From NCBI GenBank assembly GCA_905207705.1, contig CAJLMA010000001.1, positions 248,001 to 312,000 on the forward strand: DNA of 64,000 bases, given 5' to 3'. This stretch comes from an uncultured Prevotellaceae bacterium. Its GTDB lineage: Bacteria > Bacteroidota > Bacteroidia > Bacteroidales > Muribaculaceae. This document shows, piece after piece, positions 19,264 to 28,119 of this stretch; the first letter of the stretch is position 1, and every line of letters begins with the position of its first letter. A program made the position numbers and the translations under genes. The notes under the pieces were generated by a model. The model saw only the letters and a list, made by a program, of their open reading frames with translations. It searched no databases and was not told the origin of the DNA.

Positions 19264-21369
19264 ATGGCAAAGAAACAAAAAACTCCACCTTACTTGGAAC
19301 GAGATATCAGTTGGATGTTTTTCAACCGCAGGATATTGCAGGAAGCTACACGAAAGCATGTGCCTCTGCTTGAACGTCTTTCATTCCTTGGTATTTACTC
19401 CAACAACCTTGATGAATTTTTCCGCGTCAGGGTCGCCACACAAAGCCGCATTGCCGAGTGCAATACCAAATCGGCAGCAAAAGACAGTGAACGCGCTACC
19501 AAAATTATCAAGCAAATAAACAAGCTGAACTCTAAATACAGCCACGACTATGAGGAATCGACAAGAATAGTGACCCAAGACTTGCGTAACGAAAACATTT
19601 TCCTTGTCAATGATTCTGAAATATCCGACGAACAACTGGCATTCATTCGCCAGTACTATCGTGACAACCTTAACGGATTCATAACCCCGGTATGGCTATC
19701 AGCGATAAAGATGCTCGACAATGAGTCGGACGAAAATATTTACATGGCCGTCAAGTTGAAAACCAACAATAAGGAGCATCAAGTCACAGGATACGCATTC
19801 CTTGAACTTCCGGTCAATGTGACAGGACGATTCGTAACACTTCCTGAATGCAACGGCAAGAAATATGTCATGTACCTCGACGATGTAGTGAGGTGCTGCT
19901 TGCCAATAGTGTTTGAAGGTCTTGGCGTCACCGACTTTGAAGCATACTCATTCAAATTTACCCGTGATGCCGAAATGGAGATTGACAACGACTTGAGAAC
20001 CGGAACTTTGCAAAAAATATCCAAAGGCGTGAAAAGCCGTAAGCGTGGACAACCGTTGCGCGTTTTATATGACTCAAACATGCCTAAGGACTTGCTAAAC
20101 CGAATAATCAAAAAGCTGAACCTCGACTCGCTCGACACTATTCTCGGCAGCGGACGATATCATAACCACAAGGATTTCATGAAATTTCCCGACTTCGGAA
20201 GAAAAGACTTGAAATACCCCAAGTGGTATCCAATACTGAAAAAAGAGCTTGACGGCCCTGAAAGCCTACTAAAGAAGATTCAAGAAAAAGACCGCTTTAT
20301 CCATGTACCCTACCACAGTTTCGACTCATTCATAAGAGTACTTCAAGAAGCGGCCATGAGCAAAAACGTAAAAAGCATCAAAATAACGCTTTACCGTCTT
20401 GCAAAAGAATCAAAAGTAGTAAAAGCTCTCATCGGCGCAGCCCGAAACGGCAAAAAAGTCACAGTGTCGATAGAATTGCTTGCACGCTTTGACGAAGCAT
20501 CCAACATAAGCTGGTCAAAGACTATGCAAGATGCCGGCATAAAAGTGATATTCGGAGTGGAGGGATTAAAAGTTCATTCCAAAATAACTCACATAGGAAT
20601 GGTTTCCGGGCCCGACATTGCATGCATCAGCACAGGTAATTTCCACGAAGGAAACGCACGCAGCTATACCGATTGCATGCTCATGACATCGGCAAGACGC
20701 ATAGTAAAAGACGTAGATGCCGTATTCAACTTCATCGAGCGACCTTACAGCCCGGTACAATTTAAAGAATTGCTTGTTTCGCCCAATAGTATGCGCAACC
20801 GCTTCAATTCCATAATCAACGACATGATTAAGAAGAGCCAAGCCGGAATAAAGACAAGCATAAAAATAAAAATCAACCATATTACCGACCGAATGATGGT
20901 GCAGAAACTATATGAAGCATCATGCGCCGGAATAAAAATCGACTTGCTCGTGCGTGGCAACTGCTCTCTTGTACCGGGAGTGCCGGGGGTGAGCGAAAAT
21001 ATTTCCATAACAGGCATCATCGACCGCTTCCTCGAACACTCACGAATCTTCATTTTCACTGCCGGCGACGAGGATCGTATATTCATGGGGTCGGCCGACT
21101 GGATGACCCGCAACCTCGACAACCGTGTGGAGGTAATCACGCCAATCTATGACCCCGACGTGAAAAAGGAACTAAAACGCATCGTGGAATATGGCTTGCG
21201 CGACAACATGCAAGGCCGCATAGTGGATGGTAAGGGCACCAATGAATTCCCACTGATCGAAGATGGCCAAACATTCCGCTCTCAAGAAGAATTATACAAA
21301 GAATATTACGAAGAAAACGAGCATTTCACCGACTTGCCTGCCGCACCCGGCTCCATTGCCAACGATTAA
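19264..21369 (+). CDS. ppk1: Polyphosphate kinase 1
   Basis: Reversibly polymerises the gamma phosphate of ATP into inorganic polyphosphate. The 701-residue length is typical. Seen: the N-terminal ERDISWMFFNRRILQEA block and SNNLDEFFRVRVA block, the HVPYHSFDSFIRVLQEAA segment, the phospholipase-D-like region with LKVHSKITHIG (the His is the probable phospho-acceptor), STGNFHEGNARSYTDCML, and a C-terminal GSADWMTRNLDNRVEVITPI motif. It is followed after 77 bp by the Ppx/GppA gene on the same strand, giving a polyphosphate synthesis and breakdown pair. Confidence 0.95.
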   Translation: MAKKQKTPPYLERDISWMFFNRRILQEATRKHVPLLERLSFLGIYSNNLDEFFRVRVATQSRIAECNTKSAAKDSERATKIIKQINKLNSKYSHDYEESTRIVTQDLRNENIFLVNDSEISDEQLAFIRQYYRDNLNGFITPVWLSAIKMLDNESDENIYMAVKLKTNNKEHQVTGYAFLELPVNVTGRFVTLPECNGKKYVMYLDDVVRCCLPIVFEGLGVTDFEAYSFKFTRDAEMEIDNDLRTGTLQKISKGVKSRKRGQPLRVLYDSNMPKDLLNRIIKKLNLDSLDTILGSGRYHNHKDFMKFPDFGRKDLKYPKWYPILKKELDGPESLLKKIQEKDRFIHVPYHSFDSFIRVLQEAAMSKNVKSIKITLYRLAKESKVVKALIGAARNGKKVTVSIELLARFDEASNISWSKTMQDAGIKVIFGVEGLKVHSKITHIGMVSGPDIACISTGNFHEGNARSYTDCMLMTSARRIVKDVDAVFNFIERPYSPVQFKELLVSPNSMRNRFNSIINDMIKKSQAGIKTSIKIKINHITDRMMVQKLYEASCAGIKIDLLVRGNCSLVPGVPGVSENISITGIIDRFLEHSRIFIFTAGDEDRIFMGSADWMTRNLDNRVEVITPIYDPDVKKELKRIVEYGLRDNMQGRIVDGKGTNEFPLIEDGQTFRSQEELYKEYYEENEHFTDLPAAPGSIAND

Positions 21370-21446
21370 TATATGGATGCAGGCCGAGCCACTTTGACTG
21401 CAAACAAGATTTATTCAATATTAAATATAAAACACATCATAAATTC

Positions 21447-22373
21447 ATGGCTTCAGAAAATAAGAAAAAGAAAAACGCCAACTATGCGGCAATCGACATT
21501 GGCTCAAATGCCGCACGTCTGCTCGTGAAGCACTTGGACAAAGACGACAATGGCAACCCTAATTTCACAAAGGACATCTTATTGCGTGTCCCGCTAAGAT
21601 TGGGATTTGACGTATTCAAATTGGGCCGAATCTCCGAAAAGAAGGAGAAAAACATGATACGGCTCATGAAAGTTTACAACAATCTCATGAAAATTTATGA
21701 AGTCGACAAATACAGGGCTTGTGCCACTTCGGCCATGCGCGACGCAAAGAACGGTGCCGATATCATAAAGAAAATAAAAAAGGAAACCGGCCTTGAGATT
21801 GAAATCATCGACGGGCAGGAAGAGGCTCAAATGGTATACAACAACCACATCGAGTGCATGGAAGACCGAAATGGCAATTATATGTATGTCGACGTGGGTG
21901 GTGGAAGCACAGAAATCAACTTGCTCTCGCAAGGACAACTCGTGTGCAGCCGTTCATACAACATAGGTACCGTGAGAATTCTTAATGGAGCCGCTACCGA
22001 GGCCGAATGGCAGCGTCTGCGCAACGACATGGCGCAAATTGCCAACGATTACAAGGATACCAACATCATAGGCTCGGGCGGAAACATAAATAAGCTATAC
22101 CGAATGCTCGATGACAGTCAGAAAGACAAGAAACAGATGCGGATGCCAATCGACGAATTAGGTAAGTTGCATGAAAGCCTGAAAGCATTATCGGTGGAAG
22201 AACGAATGGAGAAATTCAAGTTAAAACCCGACCGTGCCGACGTTATTGTTCCTGCCGGTGACATTTTCCTCACCATTGCATCAATAATAAACGCCAAATA
22301 CATATATGTGCCGGTAATTGGATTGGCCGATGGCATCATCGACAGCCTTTATGCCAAGGATATCGCAAAATAA
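21447..22373 (+). CDS. ppx: Exopolyphosphatase, Ppx/GppA family
   Basis: Ppx/GppA proteins remove terminal phosphates from polyphosphate or hydrolyse pppGpp. The 308-residue protein has the actin-like fold motifs: AIDIGSNAARLLV near the N-terminus, the ATSAMRDAKNG segment, and the phosphate-binding YVDVGGGSTEINL loop, then IIGSGGNINKLYRM. It lacks the C-terminal HD domain found in longer E. coli Ppx, as is usual for short family members. The position 77 bp after ppk1 favours a polyphosphatase role over pppGpp hydrolysis; that is inference. Confidence 0.9.
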   Translation: MASENKKKKNANYAAIDIGSNAARLLVKHLDKDDNGNPNFTKDILLRVPLRLGFDVFKLGRISEKKEKNMIRLMKVYNNLMKIYEVDKYRACATSAMRDAKNGADIIKKIKKETGLEIEIIDGQEEAQMVYNNHIECMEDRNGNYMYVDVGGGSTEINLLSQGQLVCSRSYNIGTVRILNGAATEAEWQRLRNDMAQIANDYKDTNIIGSGGNINKLYRMLDDSQKDKKQMRMPIDELGKLHESLKALSVEERMEKFKLKPDRADVIVPAGDIFLTIASIINAKYIYVPVIGLADGIIDSLYAKDIAK

Positions 22374-22385
22374 AAATTCTGCATG

Positions 22386-23378
22386 TTAAAATATGTAGCA
22401 TATGTTCAATGCTGCTCGTGTAATGCTGAACTTGTTCTTTGAATGAGATTTTGATGCCGCGCTCGCATAATCCGATGCCGCGGCATCTTTCTTTTCGTAA
22501 TCGACATGTGCATATCCCATGCCCAACTCGGTTTCGAGCGCAAAATGCTTACCAAAATTGAACCTGTGACCATATACTATGCCTGCCGAATAAAGATTGC
22601 CATCATACCTGAAACGTTCAAGGTTACCTCCAAGAGGCTTCAACTCTCCTATATCATAATCGGCATAACCTATATATGCTCCTATATAATCACGTCCCTT
22701 CTCGTTGCCATTAATCCAATACTTAAGAGTTGCTGCCAATGCCGAGTGTTGCAAGCTGCCAAACCCCGGGATCCAATAATTCCCACTGTAAGCTAATTCG
22801 GCTGACAACCATTTACCGGCAGTCATCTCAAAAGCCAAATTGGCCGATGCAGTTGCCAGCAAGAGCGCATTTGTTTTTATGACATACCAATTATGGCGCC
22901 GTTGTGGCTCTTGCCCACCGTCTGGCACAGTCATAGCCGGCCTTATATCAGCAATATTGACAGAACCAATGCCATGGCTCAATGGCAGCATCTTCCCAGG
23001 CTCCGGAACCTCCCGTTTTACAATCCTATCCTTTTCTCTCAATGCTTCAGCAGCTGCCTTGCGGCGTTCTTCTTCAATCGCGGCAATCCTTCTCTTGCGT
23101 TCTTCCACTTTCCTTTTATCCAAAAATACATAGAAACCTTTACCCGACTTCTTATAACTGAATTCCGTACCTGCAAGCAACGCACCGAGCCGCTGTTCTA
23201 TATTACCTACATATGGAATCTTGTCAACCAAGACTCTGCCTGTTAACGTAGGGCTGTAAGAAATCATTACCCCAAACTCCGTGGAATATTTTTCTATAAC
23301 TGCCGACAGCTTCGTTCCGGCAAAGATTCCGGACTGCACACTCACCATTAACAAGATGGCACACAACAATTTTCTCAT
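22386..23378 (-). CDS. STN-domain / DUF3575 outer-membrane protein
   Basis: A 330-residue exported protein. Seen: signal peptide (residues 1-20), an STN (secretin/TonB N-terminal short) domain at about 22-95, a basic Lys/Arg/Glu coiled stretch at about 98-135, and a C-terminal small beta-barrel of the DUF3575 type (about 165-330) ending in a terminal aromatic pattern (ALNICYIF). STN domains in TonB-dependent transducers pass signals to FecR-type anti-sigma factors. The gene overlaps the end of the FecR gene by 4 bp, so the three products are made together. It would replace the usual TonB receptor, which is absent here. Function is inferred. Confidence 0.75.
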   Translation of the reverse strand: MRKLLCAILLMVSVQSGIFAGTKLSAVIEKYSTEFGVMISYSPTLTGRVLVDKIPYVGNIEQRLGALLAGTEFSYKKSGKGFYVFLDKRKVEERKRRIAAIEEERRKAAAEALREKDRIVKREVPEPGKMLPLSHGIGSVNIADIRPAMTVPDGGQEPQRRHNWYVIKTNALLLATASANLAFEMTAGKWLSAELAYSGNYWIPGFGSLQHSALAATLKYWINGNEKGRDYIGAYIGYADYDIGELKPLGGNLERFRYDGNLYSAGIVYGHRFNFGKHFALETELGMGYAHVDYEKKDAAASDYASAASKSHSKNKFSITRAALNICYIF

Positions 23379-24220
23379 CTTATTCTGCTTATGGTAATTT
23401 CATCGCCCGACATTTTATATTCAAATCCACATGACCCGAAAACCATGTCAAGCGACAAATTCATGTCATCGGGATAAACAACTCCTGTATATTTCTCGTC
23501 CCGGCAAGAATGTTTGTTGATAACAGTAATGCCAAATACCCTTTCCATATCGTCTACTACGTCCATCAACGATGCCGCATTATAATAGATGGGGCGTATT
23601 TCTTCCTCGACGATGGACTTCTCCTCAATCTTAAGTTCCGGCTTTTTCACCTCAACGCGTGTCATTACGGCCTCCTCTCCTTCGGTCAGAACGAGCGACA
23701 TCTCTTCGTTCGATGCCGGAATAAGTTCGACTTTGCCACTATGGCACTTGACCATCATGGAATCTGGGAAAACTGAGACATCGAACGTAGTTCCCAATAC
23801 CGAAACATCACCTACATCGGTAGTGACAACAAATCCGTCGCCTTTAGTCACGGCAAATCGTGCCGCACCGTTTTCAAGTTCTATTTTACGACCCATTACA
23901 TGCCATAAATAATGGCGATAATTGAGCGTGCTACCTTTCTTAAGCAATACAACCGATCCGCACGGCAACACCAGCCTGTCTCCGTCTAAACCACCCGCAA
24001 CCGTGACTTCTCTTGCAACATACATCATGCACGCCACTACAACCGCAGCAGCACAACACGCGCAAACACGCATTATACGCCTTCTCCGAACAGCGACGGC
24101 CAGCTCCTTCATGCGGCTTTTGGCTCGCTCCCGGACTATGATTTCACCAAGTTCCTCTTTCCGTAAAAATATCTCGTTCTTCAACGGGAACTTACTCTTG
24201 TCAAATTCAATGTCACCCAT
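23375..24220 (-). CDS. FecR-family anti-sigma factor
   Basis: Transmembrane regulator of the adjacent ECF sigma factor. The 281-residue protein has a cytoplasmic N-terminus with a basic RRRRIMR stretch just before a single membrane segment (about residues 50-68), then a periplasmic FecR domain (GSVVLLKKGSTLNYRH... FVVTTDVGDVSVLGTTFDVS) and a C-terminal DUF4974/STN-like domain ending EYKMSGDEITISRIR. It lies 19 bp after the sigma gene and overlaps the STN/DUF3575 gene by 4 bp. Confidence 0.9.
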   Translation of the reverse strand: MGDIEFDKSKFPLKNEIFLRKEELGEIIVRERAKSRMKELAVAVRRRRIMRVCACCAAAVVVACMMYVAREVTVAGGLDGDRLVLPCGSVVLLKKGSTLNYRHYLWHVMGRKIELENGAARFAVTKGDGFVVTTDVGDVSVLGTTFDVSVFPDSMMVKCHSGKVELIPASNEEMSLVLTEGEEAVMTRVEVKKPELKIEEKSIVEEEIRPIYYNAASLMDVVDDMERVFGITVINKHSCRDEKYTGVVYPDDMNLSLDMVFGSCGFEYKMSGDEITISRIR

Positions 24221-24239
24221 AAAAAGCTACTCGATACTT

Positions 24240-24860
24240 TCAAAAACCATAAAATTCTTTCATTCCCAACATCATTATCAATGTCGCTTCGCCAAAGAAC
24301 TTCATTAATTCCTTGTTTGAGCGCAGCCGCGACAAGGCATTGTTGATGGTATTGTAAACTGTGCGTTTGCTCACTTTCATTATATCGGATATTTCATCCG
24401 TGTCAAGCCCTTTATAGTAACGCAGATACAACATTTCACGCTGTTGCCGACTCAATTTGTCCAGCTCCCTCTTGAATATAAGCAGGCCTTCTCGTTCTTG
24501 CTCATCATGTATCAAACGGCTCTCCACATCAGGCTCAAGCGTGAAATCATAATCCATGCCATTACTCTCATCAAACTCGTTGACGTTGCGCATCGGATTA
24601 CGTTGCAACTCGTTTACGAGCAAATTTTTCAACGCCTTACACAAATAGGCAGTTAACGATTTGGGAGCAGATATCTTTTTACGTTTTTCAAATATGTTTA
24701 AGAAAAGCGTTTGAATGGCATCCATCACAACCGCTTCATTATCTATAATCTTCATCCCATAGCCATACAAAAGCTCACTGTATTTATCATACAAGTTCCT
24801 GAAAGCTGTTTCATTCCCGGCTTGTATATCCGACCATGAAATGTACAATAATCCATTCAT
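24240..24860 (-). CDS. RNA polymerase ECF-type sigma factor
   Basis: Alternative sigma factor that should direct transcription on a cell-surface signal. Seen: region 2 (YDKYSELLYGYGMKIIDNEAVVMDAIQTLFLNIFEKR) and region 4 (LSRQQREMLYLRYYKGLDTDEISDIM with a KRTVYNTINNALSRLR recognition helix). 206 residues from the ATG at 24860; an in-frame GTG at 24872 would add four residues. First gene of the sigma-FecR-STN/DUF3575 unit. Confidence 0.92.
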   Translation of the reverse strand: MNGLLYISWSDIQAGNETAFRNLYDKYSELLYGYGMKIIDNEAVVMDAIQTLFLNIFEKRKKISAPKSLTAYLCKALKNLLVNELQRNPMRNVNEFDESNGMDYDFTLEPDVESRLIHDEQEREGLLIFKRELDKLSRQQREMLYLRYYKGLDTDEISDIMKVSKRTVYNTINNALSRLRSNKELMKFFGEATLIMMLGMKEFYGF

Positions 24861-25258
24861 ACTAAATGACACACATTTTGTGATATTTTACCATGACAAA
24901 TGGCAAGATAATCAAAATATTCCTTAAATAACTCCTTCTTACCGGCACATATGCTGAAACATCTCTTCTCATTCGAAAATTCAGTCTCATGATATAGGTT
25001 GATACTAATATTTCTTATACGAAAGAATCATGCTTTTTTGCAAATCCAATAACATTTGCAAACTCATGCAAAATTACCCCATCTGACACTAACTAAAGAA
25101 AAAATCAAAAAATTTTATTTTCCCTTTGGTAAAAAAAGATGTTCCTTGTGTCATATTAATGCATGGGGACAAATAAACATCTTCCGTGTGAAGAATACGG
25201 CTTTCTCCATGTACCGATATAATGCTGAATTAGATGTAATTGGATAACATATGTGTAG

Positions 25259-25293
25259 ACGTTGGTCTGATGTGAATCAGGTCAACGTTTTTT
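25259..25293 (+). terminator. Orphan plus-strand terminator-like hairpin
   Basis: A 13-bp stem with two G-U type pairs (25259-25271 and 25276-25288), a 4-base loop and a run of six T at 25288-25293. It is oriented for a plus-strand transcript, yet no plus-strand gene precedes it, so it may end a small RNA from the long intergenic region. Confidence 0.5.
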
Positions 25294-25343
25294 CATGTCG
25301 TGACACCATCATAGATGCTACTTCATAAAGAAACATGAACGAC

Positions 25344-25419
25344 AATGTGACGGGATATGTCTGAATGTAAATTATTCCATCGCGTCTGATGACACTGAAT
25401 CGACATATCCCGTCACATT
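25344..25419. repeat. 18-bp perfect inverted repeat
   Basis: Arms AATGTGACGGGATATGTC at 25344-25361 and its exact complement at 25402-25419, with a 40-base centre. It lies just past the batE stop codon. No T run follows on either strand. It may form a large RNA stem after batE or be a dispersed element; the centre is too short and lacks a TAnnTTTG motif, so an invertible promoter is unlikely. Confidence 0.8.
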
Positions 25420-25446
25420 TCCTATTCGCACTATACCAGGTTGAAA

Positions 25447-26241
25447 TTAAATAATTTCCACATTTTTGGCATTTATCCAAGCTCTGTGTATGTCATCGGC
25501 TCTCACATCGAGCCATTTTTCTTTTTCCCCGGCCACGCTGTTTGAAACAGAATCTATTACTTCAACTTTTGTACCTTCATTCAACAAAAACGCCTCTTCA
25601 GTCTTGTCCTTTGGTGTTCTTGGTGATGTGCTCAAAGTTGCCGATGGCACAACCACTATGGCTCTGTTATGATTAGAAACCTTAGATTGAACATAAAATG
25701 CACACACATTTGCCAAAATCGAACATATCAACAATATGCCTCCACCGAAAAATCCGATTTTACGCACTATCACGGCATTCATGAATATATACACTACCAC
25801 CGCAACAAGGAATGCCAAGAAACATGCAATTCCTATTTTGCCCCATGTTGATGCCGACTGACTTCTTACTGCTTCATCAAGAGAATCTTTCCAATAGGTT
25901 GAACCGCGGTCTATGCTGAGGTTTGCCTTGTCCTTGACAAAATCAAGATTGCTGCGAGCATCTTGGTTGCTCGGATCAAGAAGCAACGCACGCTCATAAT
26001 ACAATATAGCCATGCCGCTCTTGTCAAGTTTATAATAAGTATTGCCTATGTTATAGAGCAACTCGCTTGAAGTTCCTTCTTCTTTGGCAGCTTGCTGGTA
26101 CAATTGCAATGCCTTATTGTAATCATCATTATTATAGGCTGCTTCAGCCTGCTCGGTCAACGACTGGGCAGTAGCCGTCAATATCGAAATGACGGCAAAA
26201 AACAATAATGTATATATTTTTTTATTCATAACGGCAATCAT
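25447..26241 (-). CDS. batE: BatE: TPR and SH3-like aerotolerance protein
   Basis: Last gene of the Bat (Bacteroides aerotolerance) operon. The 264-residue protein has a signal peptide (about residues 1-25), TPR repeats (EAAYNNDDYNKALQLYQQAA, then LLYNIGNTYYKLDKSGMAILYYERALLLDP), two membrane segments (about 136-155 and 163-185) and a C-terminal SH3-like domain (ATLSTSPRTPKDKTEEAFLL.. EKWLDVRADDIHRAWI). It overlaps batD by 4 bp. Bat proteins are thought to form a membrane complex; the exact function is unsettled. Confidence 0.88.
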   Translation of the reverse strand: MIAVMNKKIYTLLFFAVISILTATAQSLTEQAEAAYNNDDYNKALQLYQQAAKEEGTSSELLYNIGNTYYKLDKSGMAILYYERALLLDPSNQDARSNLDFVKDKANLSIDRGSTYWKDSLDEAVRSQSASTWGKIGIACFLAFLVAVVVYIFMNAVIVRKIGFFGGGILLICSILANVCAFYVQSKVSNHNRAIVVVPSATLSTSPRTPKDKTEEAFLLNEGTKVEVIDSVSNSVAGEKEKWLDVRADDIHRAWINAKNVEII

Positions 26242-28073
26242 TTCTTTTTAATGGTTTCCAACTTGTCCATCATGTCTCCGGCATTGTCAAATACCTCTTT
26301 CATGCTCGTATCGGCAAGTTCCGGCGCGTATTGGGCAAATTCGCATTTATCGAGCAATTCCAACAAAGCATTCACATCTTCCTCTTTTACACCGTGAGAC
26401 GCAAGCACGCTTGAGATATTTTCTTTGTTCAATTCCGAAACAGGTATTCCCAATTTGTCACTCAGGTATCCCCAGATGGCATTCAACACTTCAGCATAGA
26501 ACTTATTTGAATCATTTGCCGCCAAATAAGATTTTGCCTGCTTCAAGCGTTTCTTGGCCATCTTGTTGGCATGTTTGTTCTTCATCAATGCGACATTTGA
26601 ACGTGCTTTCAAAGCCTTTCGATAATAAACCAATAACGAAATCAACAATACTGAAGGTATTACATACCACAGCCAATAAGTCCAGTTCTCAACCAGTGAC
26701 ACATGCTCCTTGCTCAACCCAAGATTGCCTGTCTTTATGTGCAGAATATCGGTATTTTTCTGTTCAATGCCATTGTTTTGAGTCATTGCAGCTCCTGATG
26801 CCGCTCCTGCTCCCTTAGCCACTGTCAGATCATATTTTGGAGTCGACAATGTCACATATTTGCCTTTCGAAGGATCAAAATAGCTGAATTCAGTACCCGG
26901 AATCTCATATTTACCCACATATTGTGGAATGAACGTATATTCGACCGTCGTTGTACCGCTCACTGTATTGCCCGAAGGCTTGGCATCAGAATTACTTTGA
27001 GGGTCATATACGTCAAATTGAGGCGGGAAACCTATCTTGGGAGACTTGACATACTTGATGTTGCCACTTCCTTTTATTTCATAAGTATATGTGGCTGCTT
27101 CATATGTCTTCAGCACATTCGGTTTTATCTCGGTCGACACAGTAAACTTGCCAACGGCTCCATTGAAAGATGCCGGCTTAGGTTCGGGCAACGCCTTTAT
27201 ATTGATAGATTGAGAATTAGACTTGACCGACAACTTTTTTTCAACTGGTTGACGTATTGTTCCAAACATCGACCTTATCGATTCAAATTGAACTACGGTA
27301 ACATCGTAATTTCCCGAAGTTATGGTTAACTTGCCCGATTGCTGAGGAAACAGAATACACTTTTTCAACTCGGCAACCATGTAATTTTGCCCATTGATGT
27401 GTTCCACATTGTTCAATGACGGAGAAATTGGCAACTCCTCGATAAGGAACCCGTTAAACGATGGTTGCAGAGTGGGCATGAATTGCGAAATCTGATATTT
27501 CGTGTACAATTTTATGGTACACACCACTGCTTCCTGTTCATAAGCACTCGACTTAGACAAGTCTATCCTTATAAACAAGTCATTGGCATCAACATCCCTT
27601 CCTGCCGATTGGGTATCATAGTTATCAATTCTGACGCCATTTCCGCCCTGCCCCGATGAAGATTTGTCGGGAGGTAATATTTCAAGAGTAAATGGCTTTG
27701 TGGTATATTTTTTCCCGTCAGCAGTTATTTCAGCCTTGCCGATATTATATTTCCCGACCTTGTCTGCCCTATAAGTAACAGTATATTCTTGCGAGGTGCT
27801 GCTTGAACTCACGCCATTGATCCACTGTGAACTGTAACTGCTTGACACGGCAGGACCGAAAAGTTTTGTGGCACCATCCACTTTCGGCTCCACAAATCCG
27901 GTACCCTCCGCATTACGGAGTACAAATGTTATGTTGAACTTATTACCTTGTATGACTTGGCGTGGCGCATTTACCGAAAACGACACCTCTGCCACTACCG
28001 AAATGCTTGAAAGCCCGGCAATAAGCACCACCAAACATACTATCCTACCTATGATACTCTTCATATTTTGCAT
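26238..28073 (-). CDS. batD: BatD: oxygen-tolerance membrane protein
   Basis: A 611-residue BatD-family protein: signal peptide, repeated beta-sandwich domains in the periplasm (starting VSFSVNAPRQVIQGNKFNI), one membrane segment near residue 475 (WTYWLWYVIPSVLLISLLVYY), and a cytoplasmic helical tail (LKQAKSYLAANDSNKFYAEV..). Overlaps batE by 4 bp and follows batC by 46 bp. It belongs with the VWA proteins BatA and BatB in the operon. Confidence 0.9.
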   Translation of the reverse strand: MQNMKSIIGRIVCLVVLIAGLSSISVVAEVSFSVNAPRQVIQGNKFNITFVLRNAEGTGFVEPKVDGATKLFGPAVSSSYSSQWINGVSSSSTSQEYTVTYRADKVGKYNIGKAEITADGKKYTTKPFTLEILPPDKSSSGQGGNGVRIDNYDTQSAGRDVDANDLFIRIDLSKSSAYEQEAVVCTIKLYTKYQISQFMPTLQPSFNGFLIEELPISPSLNNVEHINGQNYMVAELKKCILFPQQSGKLTITSGNYDVTVVQFESIRSMFGTIRQPVEKKLSVKSNSQSINIKALPEPKPASFNGAVGKFTVSTEIKPNVLKTYEAATYTYEIKGSGNIKYVKSPKIGFPPQFDVYDPQSNSDAKPSGNTVSGTTTVEYTFIPQYVGKYEIPGTEFSYFDPSKGKYVTLSTPKYDLTVAKGAGAASGAAMTQNNGIEQKNTDILHIKTGNLGLSKEHVSLVENWTYWLWYVIPSVLLISLLVYYRKALKARSNVALMKNKHANKMAKKRLKQAKSYLAANDSNKFYAEVLNAIWGYLSDKLGIPVSELNKENISSVLASHGVKEEDVNALLELLDKCEFAQYAPELADTSMKEVFDNAGDMMDKLETIKKK

Positions 28074-28119
28074 TATATAATAATTCTAATCCCAATCGCA
28101 AGCATAATCAATAGCTCAA

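Larger units (their letters stand above)
24861..25446. other. Long AT-rich intergenic region with two hairpins
   Basis: A 586-bp stretch upstream of the ECF sigma gene and downstream of batE. I see no convincing gene. It holds a plus-strand hairpin with a T run at 25259-25293 and an 18-bp perfect inverted repeat at 25344-25419, both listed separately. The short frames in it have no protein-like features. Confidence 0.6.

Noticed and set aside
25056..25247. 63-codon plus-strand frame in the ECF-Bat intergenic region
   Set aside because: No recognisable features or promoter; a noncoding RNA is a better explanation if the region is transcribed.
25344..25419. Invertible promoter flanked by inverted repeats
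   Set aside because: The 40-bp centre is too short and has no TAnnTTTG on either strand; no nearby invertase gene.
25277..25480. 67-codon minus-strand frame with a CQKCG start
   Set aside because: Overlaps the end of batE in another frame and runs through the 18-bp inverted repeat and the terminator-like hairpin.
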